A DNA stretch of 64,000 bases, from assembly GCA_001897515.1 (NCBI GenBank), contig MKTA01000018.1, forward strand, positions 62,001 to 126,000, written 5' to 3'. The first letter of the stretch is position 1, and each line of letters starts with the position of its first letter. The notes beneath the pieces are model-generated. The model did no database searches. It saw nothing but the letters and a program-made list of their open reading frames with translations, and had not been told where the DNA came from. The stretch is from Bacteroidetes bacterium 41-46 (lineage in GTDB: Bacteria > Bacteroidota > Bacteroidia > Bacteroidales > UBA932). A program made the position numbers and the translations under genes. Below, piece after piece: positions 18,273-27,207 of the stretch.

Positions 18273-21065
18273 GTGAGACAAAACATCATCAAAAGCTTAG
18301 CTCTTTTAGTATTTGTATTTCTAATGGGAGTGTGCTCATTCGCACAAAGTAACACAACGCTTTCGGGGGAGGTTCTGGATAAAAAAACCGGGGAACCCGT
18401 AATAGGGGCAACAGTTTATATTGAATCTCTTAAGAGAGGATCTTCTACAGATCTTTCCGGGAAGTACTCAATCAGCGGTCTGCCTCCCGGAACCTATACA
18501 GTACGTGTTGACTGTATTTCATATATGAGTATCATAATTGAGGATCTTAAACTCACAGCAGGCGGTAATAACTTTGACATCATGCTTGAGGAGAATGCAA
18601 CTCTTCTTCAGGAGGCTGTCGTGACATCGGCTAAACGGATGAACTCGGACATTGCTATAGTACAGGCTACAAGAAGTGCGGGCGTTGTAATGAGCGGGAT
18701 ATCAGGGAGACAGATATCAAAATCTCAGGATAGAAGTGCGGCAGAGGTCGTGAAAAGAATCCCGGGAGTCTCTGTCTTGAACGACAGGTATATAATTGTA
18801 AGGGGACTTTCCGGCAGGTACAACAATGTCTGGATCAACAACTCTGCTGTTCCCAGTACAGATGCTGACACACGTTCATTCTCATTTGACCTTCTGCCAA
18901 GTTCTCAACTAGAGAGCATAATGATTGTCAAATCTCCCTCAGCAGAAATCCCTTCAGATTTTTCCGGCGGGTTTGTAAAAATATTAACCAAGAGTATGCC
19001 CGAGAACAATGATTTTACTATCTCATATGGTATGAACTTCAATACAGAAACTCAGTTTAATGATCATCTGTTTAACAGTTCATCACCTACTAAGAGACTC
19101 TCTTTTGAGCGAAGAATGGATAACTATGACACGGAGAGGGTAACGGATATTACTAAAAACGGATTCAATAACAACTGGAAAGTAAAGAGCCACCAGCCAT
19201 TTCCTGATCAGAGGCTTAATCTGATGATGAACAGAAACTGGAGACTCAGTAACGAGTCATCCTTAGGGCTTGTTGCTGCAGTAAACTACTCTCACGGCTA
19301 CCAGACTTATGAGGACATGCTCAATGCAAGGTTTGGAGTATATAATACTGTAAGCGACAAATCGGAATATATTTACAACTATCTTGATAATCAATATAGT
19401 ATAGATGACAAGCTTGGCGTCATGCTTAACCTGACCCTGTTAAACATAGGAGGGAAGATTGAATTTAGAAATATTTTTAACAGACTGAATAAAGAGAGGT
19501 TTACAACAAGAGAGGGGTGGCAGAATATTAGTGCTATGTACATTCAAGAGAAACAGGAGTACCTCTCGGCCTCCAGAACAACCTATACAGGCCAGTTTCT
19601 AGGTTCAGGAAAGGCAGGCAGAGGGGACTATGACTGGAACGCAAGCTATTCATACGCCGGTATGGATCAGCCGGACAGAAGAATCATCAACCGCGAAGAG
19701 AACAATATATATGGAGATGAGTTTTTTGGGCATATGGCTATTGACCAGAATGAGATATCAAGAGACTTCTCTGAACTTGATGAGCATATATTTGCTTTAG
19801 CTGCAAACTATACCCTGCCTGTACTGAACAGATTGCCCTCTCCGGCTGAGTTTAAAGCAGGTATATATGGAGAGTATAAGAGGCGAGATTACACCAACAG
19901 GCAGTTTTTCTACAGATTCAACAGTTATGGATTGCCAAGGGATTTTGTTTACAGAGATGTTGTAAACCAGATTCTGACAGAGGATAACTTTGGGCATAAT
20001 AAGCTTTATATATACGAAGATACTGATAACAGAAACAGTTATCAGGGAGAGAACAGTATCGGAGCTGCATACGTCTCGTTTAAACTTCCGGTTGGTCGGT
20101 TCAATATGCTTGCCGGACTCAGGTATGAAGCCGGTCTTATGAAACTCACTCTATATGACAAAATCTATGAATTCTCAACATATGATAATAAATACAGCCA
20201 TTCAAACCTCTTCCCATCTCTTAATCTCTCTTTCAATATAGACAGAAAAAACCTGTTCAGGCTTGCATATGGATCTTCAGTAAACAGGCAGGAGTTCAGG
20301 GAGGTATCTCCTTCAGTCTATTTTGATTTTAACCTCTTCTCAGATGTAAAGGGAAATCCGGAACTAAAACAGGCTAAGATTCACAACGCCGATATAAGGT
20401 TTGAGCACTATCCTTCAGATGACGAATATATTACTCTAGCTCTATTCTACAAATATTTTAAAAATCCTATAGAGTGGACATATCTTGATGCCGGAGGTTC
20501 ATATACTTACACATTTGAGAATGCTCTCTCTGCTCAGAATTACGGAGTAGAACTTGATATAAAAAAGAGGCTGGATTTCCTGGGTTTAAAAGGATTTACT
20601 TTTGGTCTCAATGCAGCTCTGATCTCAAGTGTGGTTGACTTTGATCAGGAGAGCTCTCTTGAGAAGGACAGAGCAATGCAGGGACAATCTCCATACATAG
20701 TAAACTCAACATTATACTATGATAATTCTCAGCTTGGAATTAGTCTGGGACTTCTTTATAACAGAATCGGAAGGAGGATTGTAGGCATAGGAAGAGTGGA
20801 TACAGGTTCGGGAGCAAGTATAAATAACGATGTTCCCGATACATATGAGCTGCCCAGAGACATTATTGATTTTGTAGCAACAAAGAGCATAAGTAAAAAG
20901 GTTGAGCTTAGGTTAAGCTTAAGGGATATACTTAACCAGCCTGTAGTTTTTGAACAGTACCCGCGCTACATTGATGGGAATGGAGTAATTCAGAACAGGC
21001 GGCAGGTGGCAAAAAGCTTTAATCCCGGAGCAGGAGTCTATCTGGGAATAATGTGCAAATTTTAA
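18273..21065 (+). CDS. TonB-dependent outer-membrane receptor with an N-terminal CarboxypepD_reg domain
   Basis: A 930-aa outer-membrane transporter. Signal peptide about 1-24, a carboxypeptidase-regulatory-like beta-sandwich (about 28-112; SGEVLDKKTGEPVIGATVYI), a plug domain (about 115-235; AEVVKRIPGVSVL and RGLSGRYNN) and a 22-strand-type barrel ending in the aromatic residue of MCKF. The GTG start is the only one that includes the signal peptide, because an in-frame TAA lies two codons upstream. It is followed 27 bases later by a beta-helix lipoprotein and is divergent from a two-component system. It is not a SusC by length and has no SusD next to it. The substrate is unknown. Confidence 0.88.
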   Translation: MRQNIIKSLALLVFVFLMGVCSFAQSNTTLSGEVLDKKTGEPVIGATVYIESLKRGSSTDLSGKYSISGLPPGTYTVRVDCISYMSIIIEDLKLTAGGNNFDIMLEENATLLQEAVVTSAKRMNSDIAIVQATRSAGVVMSGISGRQISKSQDRSAAEVVKRIPGVSVLNDRYIIVRGLSGRYNNVWINNSAVPSTDADTRSFSFDLLPSSQLESIMIVKSPSAEIPSDFSGGFVKILTKSMPENNDFTISYGMNFNTETQFNDHLFNSSSPTKRLSFERRMDNYDTERVTDITKNGFNNNWKVKSHQPFPDQRLNLMMNRNWRLSNESSLGLVAAVNYSHGYQTYEDMLNARFGVYNTVSDKSEYIYNYLDNQYSIDDKLGVMLNLTLLNIGGKIEFRNIFNRLNKERFTTREGWQNISAMYIQEKQEYLSASRTTYTGQFLGSGKAGRGDYDWNASYSYAGMDQPDRRIINREENNIYGDEFFGHMAIDQNEISRDFSELDEHIFALAANYTLPVLNRLPSPAEFKAGIYGEYKRRDYTNRQFFYRFNSYGLPRDFVYRDVVNQILTEDNFGHNKLYIYEDTDNRNSYQGENSIGAAYVSFKLPVGRFNMLAGLRYEAGLMKLTLYDKIYEFSTYDNKYSHSNLFPSLNLSFNIDRKNLFRLAYGSSVNRQEFREVSPSVYFDFNLFSDVKGNPELKQAKIHNADIRFEHYPSDDEYITLALFYKYFKNPIEWTYLDAGGSYTYTFENALSAQNYGVELDIKKRLDFLGLKGFTFGLNAALISSVVDFDQESSLEKDRAMQGQSPYIVNSTLYYDNSQLGISLGLLYNRIGRRIVGIGRVDTGSGASINNDVPDTYELPRDIIDFVATKSISKKVELRLSLRDILNQPVVFEQYPRYIDGNGVIQNRRQVAKSFNPGAGVYLGIMCKF

Positions 21066-21092
21066 TTTATAACACAAATAATTTAAAGGGAA

Positions 21093-22583
21093 ATGAAGAA
21101 GTTAATTTTATCTGCAATTGCAATTTTAACAATTGCTGCATCCTGCGACAAAGTTGAGCCTGTAAAACCTCCGGTGGAGGAGGGTGAGCAGATTCTCTAT
21201 AATGGGAATCAGATAGGAAGTGGTGTTCAGGAGTTTGAAATCAAAGAGAACCACACACTTAAAAAAGGAACTTACCTCCTCAAGGGTTGGGTGTATGTAA
21301 CATCGGGTGCAACGCTTACAATTGAGCCTGGTACTGTTATAAAAGGAGATAAGGATACCAAAGCAGCTCTTATTGTTGAAAGGGGCGGAAAAATTATTGC
21401 GCAGGGTACAAAAGATCTCCCCATTGTATTCACTTCGGCTCAGCCGGCAGGTTCACGAAAGCCGGGTGACTGGGGCGGTGTGATCATTTGTGGTAATGCA
21501 TCTAATAACAAAAACGAGATGATTATAGAGGGAGGACCAAGGTCTAAGCATGGTGGAGATAATGATGCAGACAACTCAGGAGTACTTTCATATGTAAGGA
21601 TAGAGTTTGCAGGGTATCCATTCAAGGCAGACCAGGAGATAAACGGCCTTACTCTGGGCTCTGTTGGTAATGGTACGAAAATTGACCACATTCAGGTCTC
21701 ATATTCAAATGATGACTCTTTTGAATGGTTTGGAGGCACCGTGAATGCCAAATACCTTATCTCTTACCATGGATGGGATGATGATTTTGATACGGACTCA
21801 GGATTCAGAGGTAAGATTCAGTTTGGTCTGATTGTTAAGCACCCAAAAATTGCAGATAAGTCTATCTCAAACGGCTTTGAGTCAGATAACAACAGCGATG
21901 CTCCAAATCAACTTCCAATAACAAGACCTATATTTTCTAACATTACAATTATTGGCCCCGTTGGGCAGGACCCACAGTTTGTTAATAATACCTCATATAT
22001 TGACGGAGGTGCATACAACCCAAATAATGGTTCAAAACTGGGTCAGCATCAGGCAGGAGTTCAAATAAGAAGGGGCTCAAATCTGCATCTCTATAATTCT
22101 GTTATAGCTGGTTTCCCGGTGGGATTAATGATATGTAACGACAAAGGATCACAAACGCAAAGTGCGGCTTCAGACGGGAGGATAGGGATTAAAAATATAT
22201 ATTTGGTAAACAGTGGTATATTGGGTAGCGATAAAGATGCGTCCTTTAAGGATTCTCTCTCTACTAATGCATCAACATTTGACAAAACAGCGGCAGAGTC
22301 TTTTGCATCAGGTTTTTTCAAACAGGCTTCAAATAAAAATCATATTTTTTCTGACTTAAGCGATATTGCACTAAAGCAACCAAACTCACTTTTGACCGGA
22401 GCTAACTGGGGGCCAACATCAACCTCTCCTCTTAAAGGAAAAAGCGGTCTGTTTGATGAGACTCTGCTAACCGACCAGTTTTTTGATAAGGTTGATTTTA
22501 TTGGTGCATTCAGAGGCGACTCATCTTCAGACAACTGGACGTCCGGCTGGGCTAATTTCAACCCCCAGAATACAGTTTATTAA
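21093..22583 (+). CDS. Surface or periplasmic beta-helix lipoprotein paired with the TonB receptor
   Basis: A 496-aa predicted lipoprotein (signal ending IAASC, Cys18). Motifs such as GATLTIEPGTVIKGD, AALIVERGGKIIAQGT and GDWGGVIICGNA form short repeating strands that suggest a right-handed parallel beta-helix. The family is common in Bacteroidetes beside TonB receptors and is often poorly named in databases. An Asp-rich stretch (GWDDDFDTDSG) could bind calcium. It likely works with the receptor encoded 27 bases upstream, for example as a surface substrate-binding partner; this is inference. No enzyme motif is recognised. Confidence 0.7.
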   Translation: MKKLILSAIAILTIAASCDKVEPVKPPVEEGEQILYNGNQIGSGVQEFEIKENHTLKKGTYLLKGWVYVTSGATLTIEPGTVIKGDKDTKAALIVERGGKIIAQGTKDLPIVFTSAQPAGSRKPGDWGGVIICGNASNNKNEMIIEGGPRSKHGGDNDADNSGVLSYVRIEFAGYPFKADQEINGLTLGSVGNGTKIDHIQVSYSNDDSFEWFGGTVNAKYLISYHGWDDDFDTDSGFRGKIQFGLIVKHPKIADKSISNGFESDNNSDAPNQLPITRPIFSNITIIGPVGQDPQFVNNTSYIDGGAYNPNNGSKLGQHQAGVQIRRGSNLHLYNSVIAGFPVGLMICNDKGSQTQSAASDGRIGIKNIYLVNSGILGSDKDASFKDSLSTNASTFDKTAAESFASGFFKQASNKNHIFSDLSDIALKQPNSLLTGANWGPTSTSPLKGKSGLFDETLLTDQFFDKVDFIGAFRGDSSSDNWTSGWANFNPQNTVY

Positions 22584-22589
22584 CAGATA

Positions 22590-23987
22590 CTATTCCTTGA
22601 TCAGGCCCAGCTCTCTAGCTCTCTCCTCCATAAGAGCTGAGGCCTCTTCAATATTATTGCCAATCCTGCCGTCAAGGATGGCATTTTTTATATACTCTTT
22701 TATAATTCCTATCTCTTTGCAGGGGGAGAGGCCATATCTCTCCATTATAATCTCTCCTGTAATGGGATTTTGGAAATTTCTAACAGCATCTTTCTCCTCT
22801 ACTTCAATTAGTTTTTGTCTTACAAGTTCAAAATTGTTTTTGTGACGTTTTACAATCTTATCATTTTTTGAAGTAATGTCTGCTTCACATAGCATCATTA
22901 AGTCCTCAATATCATCTCCGGCATCAAAGAGAAGCCGCCTTACCGCAGAGTCTGTCACCTCTTCCTGAACTAGTGCTATAGGTCTTAAATGAAGCTGTAC
23001 CATCTTCTGTACATACTTCATCTTTTCATTTAAAGGTAGTTTAAGCTGTCTGAATATTCCTGCAACCATTTTGCCTCCAAGATAGTCATGTCCATGGAAA
23101 GTCCATCCTACTCCCGGTTCATAGCTTTTTGTTGCCGGCTTTGCAATGTCATGCAGCAGAGCACCCCATCTTAGCCATAGGTTGTCACTTTTTACCGCAA
23201 GATTGTCAAGCACTTGAAGAGTGTGAGAAAAATTCTCTTTATGCCCTCTGCCTTCAACAGACTCTACTCCCTTAAGCTTCACAAGTTGTGGCAATATTAG
23301 TTCAAGCAATCCAGTCTGGTCCAGCAGGTAGAATCCAACAGAAGGTTTGGGAGAGAGCATTATTTTGTTTAGTTCGTCTGTTATCCTCTCTTTTGATAAT
23401 ATCTTTATTCTCTCCCTGTTTCGTCTTATTGACTCAAGAGATTCATCTACAATAGTGAATGAGAGTTGTGTGGCAAACCTTATTGCCCTTATCATGCGAA
23501 GCGGGTCATCTGTGTATGTGGTGTCGGGATCCAGCGGAGTCCTTATAAGTCCTGCCTGAAGATCTGAGACTCCGGTAAAAGGGTCCACCAGTTTTCCGAA
23601 ATCATCTTTCTGAAGGCTGAATGCTAGGGCATTAATTGTAAAATCCCTTCTCTTCTGATCATCCTCAAGTGAACCGTCCTCAACTATCGGCTTCCTGGAT
23701 TCTGCTCTGTATGATTCCCTTCTTGCACCAACGAACTCAACCTCCATCTTGCCACTCTTTAGCATAGCTGTGCCAAAGCTCTTAAAAACAGTAAGATTGA
23801 CTTGTAGTTTTGCAGCAACTCGCTCGGCGAGTTCTATTCCGCTGCCCTCAACCACAATATCAATATCTTTGCTCTCTCTACCCAGAAGCGAGTCTCTGAC
23901 ATAGCCTCCAATTACGAATGCTCGTGCTCCCAGGCTATCTGCCTCTTCGCTAATTATTCCGAATATTTTATTTCTGAGAAAGTTCAT
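22590..23987 (-). CDS. cca: CCA tRNA nucleotidyltransferase with HD domain
   Basis: Adds or repairs the 3' CCA of tRNAs. It is 465 aa from the ATG at 23987. The PolA-type nucleotidyltransferase head holds IGGYVRDSLLGR and DIDIVVEGSG (catalytic Asp residues). RRDFTINALAF and the GLIRTPLDPDTTYTDDPLRM region follow. The C-terminal HD domain has LLHDIAKPAT. A TTG 60 bases upstream would extend it but lies deep in the previous gene; even the ATG overlaps that gene by 20 bases. Convergent with the beta-helix gene, 6 bases apart. Confidence 0.92.
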   Translation of the reverse strand: MNFLRNKIFGIISEEADSLGARAFVIGGYVRDSLLGRESKDIDIVVEGSGIELAERVAAKLQVNLTVFKSFGTAMLKSGKMEVEFVGARRESYRAESRKPIVEDGSLEDDQKRRDFTINALAFSLQKDDFGKLVDPFTGVSDLQAGLIRTPLDPDTTYTDDPLRMIRAIRFATQLSFTIVDESLESIRRNRERIKILSKERITDELNKIMLSPKPSVGFYLLDQTGLLELILPQLVKLKGVESVEGRGHKENFSHTLQVLDNLAVKSDNLWLRWGALLHDIAKPATKSYEPGVGWTFHGHDYLGGKMVAGIFRQLKLPLNEKMKYVQKMVQLHLRPIALVQEEVTDSAVRRLLFDAGDDIEDLMMLCEADITSKNDKIVKRHKNNFELVRQKLIEVEEKDAVRNFQNPITGEIIMERYGLSPCKEIGIIKEYIKNAILDGRIGNNIEEASALMEERARELGLIKE

Positions 23988-24375
23988 TGTAGTCTGGAAT
24001 CTCTGATTTGTATTCAAATTTGCCGCTCTCAACATTAAGTGATGCAAAATATGTATCCCGCCCGTTTGTCAGCAGTATGTGCTTAACACCTAAAGAGGCA
24101 TTATAAGTTAGTATTTGATCAAAAGTCTCTCTGGTTAACTTTATATAAGGGGCTTTGCACTCAGCAATCATAACAGGCATCCCCTCCCTGCTGTGAATGA
24201 CAAGATCCCCCCTGAAACTTCTGCCATTCAGGATAATTGAAAACTCGCAGGTCATAAGTGCCAAAGGGTATCCCCTCTCTTGCGAAAGCATCTTTATCAG
24301 TTGCTGCCTTACATCCTCTTCAGGTGTAAGAGCAACTCTTTTTCTTCTTACCGGATCAAAAATTGTGGCTCTCAT
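23968..24375 (-). CDS. Stand-alone HsdR N-terminal-like PD-(D/E)XK protein
   Basis: A 135-aa protein that matches only the N-terminal nuclease-like domain of type I restriction R subunits. The core PD-(D/E)XK residues are visible as Asp57 (RGDLVI) and Glu72-x-Lys74 (AECKAP). There is no helicase region and no hsdM or hsdS gene nearby, so this is not a restriction system. The protein family is widespread in Bacteroidales near holA. It overlaps cca by 20 bases, hinting at a housekeeping nucleic-acid role. Function is unknown; nuclease activity is plausible because the motif is intact. Confidence 0.8.
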   Translation of the reverse strand: MRATIFDPVRRKRVALTPEEDVRQQLIKMLSQERGYPLALMTCEFSIILNGRSFRGDLVIHSREGMPVMIAECKAPYIKLTRETFDQILTYNASLGVKHILLTNGRDTYFASLNVESGKFEYKSEIPDYNELSQK

Positions 24376-24398
24376 TATCAGCTACCTGCTTGAAGTGG

Positions 24399-24406
24399 CA
24401 AAGATA
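24399..24406 (-). promoter_or_regulatory. -7 element for the HsdR_N-cca unit
   Basis: TATCTTTG on the minus strand matches TAnnTTTG, 23 bases before the ATG at 24375. The rest of 24376-24461 serves the divergent holA, for which only a looser match (TAAAATTTG, one base too long) is seen. Confidence 0.5.
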
Positions 24407-24461
24407 TAAAATTTGCCCGTTATACCCTTTTTGTCTATTTTTAGACATTCTTAAATTATAT

Positions 24462-25511
24462 ATGGCAAAAGCGACTTCACAATCTACGTCTGAGAGTTTC
24501 AGGAAGATAACGGCAGAGATAAGAGAGGGCAAATTCAGAATGTTCTATGTTCTCTCAGGGGAGGAGCCCTATTATTCTGACATTATTTCAAAAGAGATTA
24601 TGGATAAGGCTTTGACTCCGGAAGAGAGAGGTTTCAATCAACTTGTTCTTTACGGAGGCGATACTGACTCTCGTCAGATTGCAGAGGCCGCCAGAAGATT
24701 CCCAATGATGGCTCAAAGGCAGCTTGTAGTTGTTCGTGAGGCTCAGCTTATAAAAAATCTTGACCCGCTGGAGACTTACCTGAGGCAACCACAGCCATCC
24801 TCTATACTTGTACTTTCATTTACGGGAAAACAGCTTGACAAAAGGACGAGATTTTATAAAGCTGCTACTGACCCCAAAGCCGGATACTTCCTGGAGTCTG
24901 TGCAACTGAAGGATTATGAAATGGCGGGATGGATAAGCTCTTATGTTGCTGAGAGAGGACTCTCAATTGAGGAGAGGGCAGCTGCAATGCTTGCTGAGTT
25001 TAGCGGAACTGAATTAAGGAGAGTCGCAGTGCAGATAGACAAGATACTCCTTAACATGGAGAGTGGGGCAAAAAAGATAACAGCTGAAGATGTAGAGAAA
25101 AATGTAGGGATAAGCAGAGACTATAATGTATTTGAGCTCGCAAACGCACTCTCATTTAGAAATGCCGAGAAGGCATTCCGGATAGTTAAGCATTTTGCTC
25201 TCAATGAGAAACAGTTTCCTTTAATAATGATACTGGCCGGACTTTTCAGCCATTTTTCAAAATTGCTCAAATATCACTCGCTTCTTATAGCCGGAAATGG
25301 CAGAGTTAGCGATGCCGCTGCAATGAGTATAGGTGTATTCAGGTTTAATCAAAGAGAGATTGAGACAGCTGCCAGAAACTACCCTTTAAAACGTTGCATG
25401 TCTGCTATAGCGGTAATACGCAAGTATGACCAGATGGGTAAGAGCAATGAAGGAGGAGAGGCCTCAGATGGCGAGCTTCTTCAGGAGATGATATCAAGGT
25501 TGCTTAATTGA
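24462..25511 (+). CDS. holA: DNA polymerase III delta subunit
   Basis: Clamp-loader wrench subunit that opens the beta clamp. It is 349 aa from the ATG at 24462 (MAKATSQ); the in-frame upstream extension is Cys-rich, unlike the family, and crosses the divergent promoter. Sequence features: FYVLSGEEPYYSDIISKEI near the N-terminus, the collapsed P-loop region without Walker residues, FTGKQLDKRTRFYKAA, and the C-terminal collar domain with NVFELANALSFRNAEKAFRI. Convergent with alr (10-base gap). Confidence 0.9.
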   Translation: MAKATSQSTSESFRKITAEIREGKFRMFYVLSGEEPYYSDIISKEIMDKALTPEERGFNQLVLYGGDTDSRQIAEAARRFPMMAQRQLVVVREAQLIKNLDPLETYLRQPQPSSILVLSFTGKQLDKRTRFYKAATDPKAGYFLESVQLKDYEMAGWISSYVAERGLSIEERAAAMLAEFSGTELRRVAVQIDKILLNMESGAKKITAEDVEKNVGISRDYNVFELANALSFRNAEKAFRIVKHFALNEKQFPLIMILAGLFSHFSKLLKYHSLLIAGNGRVSDAAAMSIGVFRFNQREIETAARNYPLKRCMSAIAVIRKYDQMGKSNEGGEASDGELLQEMISRLLN

Positions 25512-25521
25512 TAAAAAGAGA

Positions 25522-26616
25522 TTAGTCACAAATAATCCTCTTAACTCTTGCTGAGACGGAAGTGAATATTTCGTATGTGATTGTGTCCAGAAGGTTTGCC
25601 AGATATATTGCAGAGGGGTTCTCTCCAAAGATCGTAACTATATCCCCAACCTTTACATTGCAACCAGTTACGTCCATCATAAACATATCCATGCAGATGT
25701 TGCCTATTGTTGGAGCCATGTGACCGTTTATACTGAATGATACATTTCCGCGTCCAAGATGCCGGTTAATTCCATCTGCATACCCTAGAGGAATTGTTGC
25801 AATCTCTCTCTCCTCATGACCTATCCTTCCGTATCTTCCGTAACCGACGCTTCTCTCTCTTATTTTACTTACATTAATTACCGGAGCCTGAAGCTCAGCA
25901 GCAGGCATAAGATAACTGCTTCCATCAACATATGAGGAGCCATAAAGTCCGATGCCAAGTCTCACCATATCAAACTGACTCTCAGGATACCTCAGTATTC
26001 CTGATGAGTTAAGTATGTGTTTAATAGGGTTATAGCCCAAGCTTTGTGCAATAATGCCGTACATAGAAGAGAACTCCTCTATTTGATTGTGGGTAAAATT
26101 ATCGTGAATAATGTACTCCGCTGATGATAGGTGTGAGAATACAGATTTAACATATATATAGGTATTCTCTCTGATAAAATCTGTTAGCTCCGGGAGCTGT
26201 TCTCTTCTGAATCCAACCCGACTCATGCCCGTATCTAGCTTGAGATGAATTGGATAACCCTTTTTTCCGGTCTTTTCGGCTGCTCTGATGAACTCTAAAG
26301 CCGTTTCAAATGAGGCTATACTGGGCTCCAGACCATACTCAATCAGCTCTTCAAAACCTCCGGTTCCGGGGGTAAGGATTATAATTGGTAACTTGATACC
26401 AGCTTTTTTTAACTTAATGCCCTCGCAGGGGAAGGCGACGCCCAGATAATCTGCTCCAAATTCTTCAACTAGACGGGATATTTCAATGTCTCCGTGTCCA
26501 TATCCGTTTGCCTTGACAAGGACAAGTATTTTAGTTGATTCTGAGAGTTTTGAGTGATAATAATTGTAGTTGTGGAGCAGATTTCGCCTGCTGATTTTGA
26601 GGGTTGAATGATGCAT
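25522..26616 (-). CDS. alr: Alanine racemase (stand-alone)
   Basis: PLP enzyme making D-alanine for peptidoglycan, 364 aa. The PLP lysine sits in VLVKANGYGHG (Lys35). The catalytic Tyr region reads SVGYGRYGRIG, with the substrate-binding GNICMDMFMMDVTG following. In many Bacteroidetes Alr is fused behind a MurF domain; here it is an independent enzyme with its own promoter (26636-26643). Start ATG at 26616. Confidence 0.94.
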   Translation of the reverse strand: MHHSTLKISRRNLLHNYNYYHSKLSESTKILVLVKANGYGHGDIEISRLVEEFGADYLGVAFPCEGIKLKKAGIKLPIIILTPGTGGFEELIEYGLEPSIASFETALEFIRAAEKTGKKGYPIHLKLDTGMSRVGFRREQLPELTDFIRENTYIYVKSVFSHLSSAEYIIHDNFTHNQIEEFSSMYGIIAQSLGYNPIKHILNSSGILRYPESQFDMVRLGIGLYGSSYVDGSSYLMPAAELQAPVINVSKIRERSVGYGRYGRIGHEEREIATIPLGYADGINRHLGRGNVSFSINGHMAPTIGNICMDMFMMDVTGCNVKVGDIVTIFGENPSAIYLANLLDTITYEIFTSVSARVKRIICD

Positions 26617-26635
26617 TGAGAAATATTTTCAACCA

Positions 26636-26643
26636 CAAAGTTA
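26636..26643 (-). promoter_or_regulatory. -7 element for alr
   Basis: TAACTTTG on the minus strand matches TAnnTTTG and lies 19 bases before the alr ATG. Confidence 0.5.
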
Positions 26644-26684
26644 TAAAATGTTTAAAAAAAAGTTTATCATATCAAAAAACTTTC

Positions 26685-26692
26685 TACATTTG
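26685..26692 (+). promoter_or_regulatory. -7 element for the small lipoprotein gene
   Basis: TACATTTG matches TAnnTTTG, 38 bases before the ATG at 26731. The leader is A-rich and G-poor, a pattern common for well-expressed Bacteroidetes genes. Confidence 0.55.
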
Positions 26693-26730
26693 CGCCCGAA
26701 TTAACAAACAATCCTAAAACAATTATTAAA

Positions 26731-27204
26731 ATGAAAGTAAAATCATTTTTCGCTCTTGCTGCTCTTAGCGTAGCACTTGTATCTTGCGGAACCAAAGAGG
26801 TTCCTGTATCAGAACAACTAGTAGGTCAGTGGACCGGTATGGATGCAATTACTGTTACAGTTCTTGACTCAACTGGTGCTCCTGTAACTCAGACAATGGA
26901 GGCTCCTGTAGAGTTTGAATACCTTGCAGACAGCACTTTCACTGCTATCGTTATGGTAAATGACAGCACTAATGTAACACTTGGTGCAGTAGCAACTGTA
27001 GCTGACGCTCTTGTTAACTTTACAGGAACTATGAATTGCGCTCAAACTCTTGAGGTATCAGGTAATATCGTACTTCAGGGTGCTGACACTCTTGTTATCA
27101 ACTACACAGGCGTTAACACAGAAGCTGGAATTACCCACGAAGGTAAAGCTCTTGTTGTTCGCAAAGCAAAAACTGAGAACGTAGAGGCTGCTCCGGCTCA
27201 GTAA
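26731..27204 (+). CDS. Small lipocalin-like lipoprotein of unknown function
   Basis: A 157-aa lipoprotein: signal peptide with lipobox LVSC (Cys19), then GQWTG and a run of predicted beta strands resembling the lipocalin-like domains of small Bacteroidetes lipoproteins. Codon use is visibly narrower than its neighbours (repeated GCT, GTA and ACT), and it has an exact -7 element and an A-rich leader, so it is probably highly expressed. The C-terminus is a low-complexity Ala/Glu tail. No catalytic motif; function not known. Confidence 0.75.
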   Translation: MKVKSFFALAALSVALVSCGTKEVPVSEQLVGQWTGMDAITVTVLDSTGAPVTQTMEAPVEFEYLADSTFTAIVMVNDSTNVTLGAVATVADALVNFTGTMNCAQTLEVSGNIVLQGADTLVINYTGVNTEAGITHEGKALVVRKAKTENVEAAPAQ

Positions 27205-27207
27205 TCA

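Noticed and set aside
23968-24375. Type I restriction-modification system
   Set aside because: Only the HsdR N-terminal domain is present; no helicase part, hsdM or hsdS.
24363-24461. Longer N-terminus for holA
   Set aside because: The extension overlaps the divergent promoter and its sequence does not resemble the family; ATG 24462 fits.
25511-25535. Third copy of the palindromic element between holA and alr
   Set aside because: Only AAAAAGAGATT is present; the second arm and outer GAGGG/CCCTC arms are missing.
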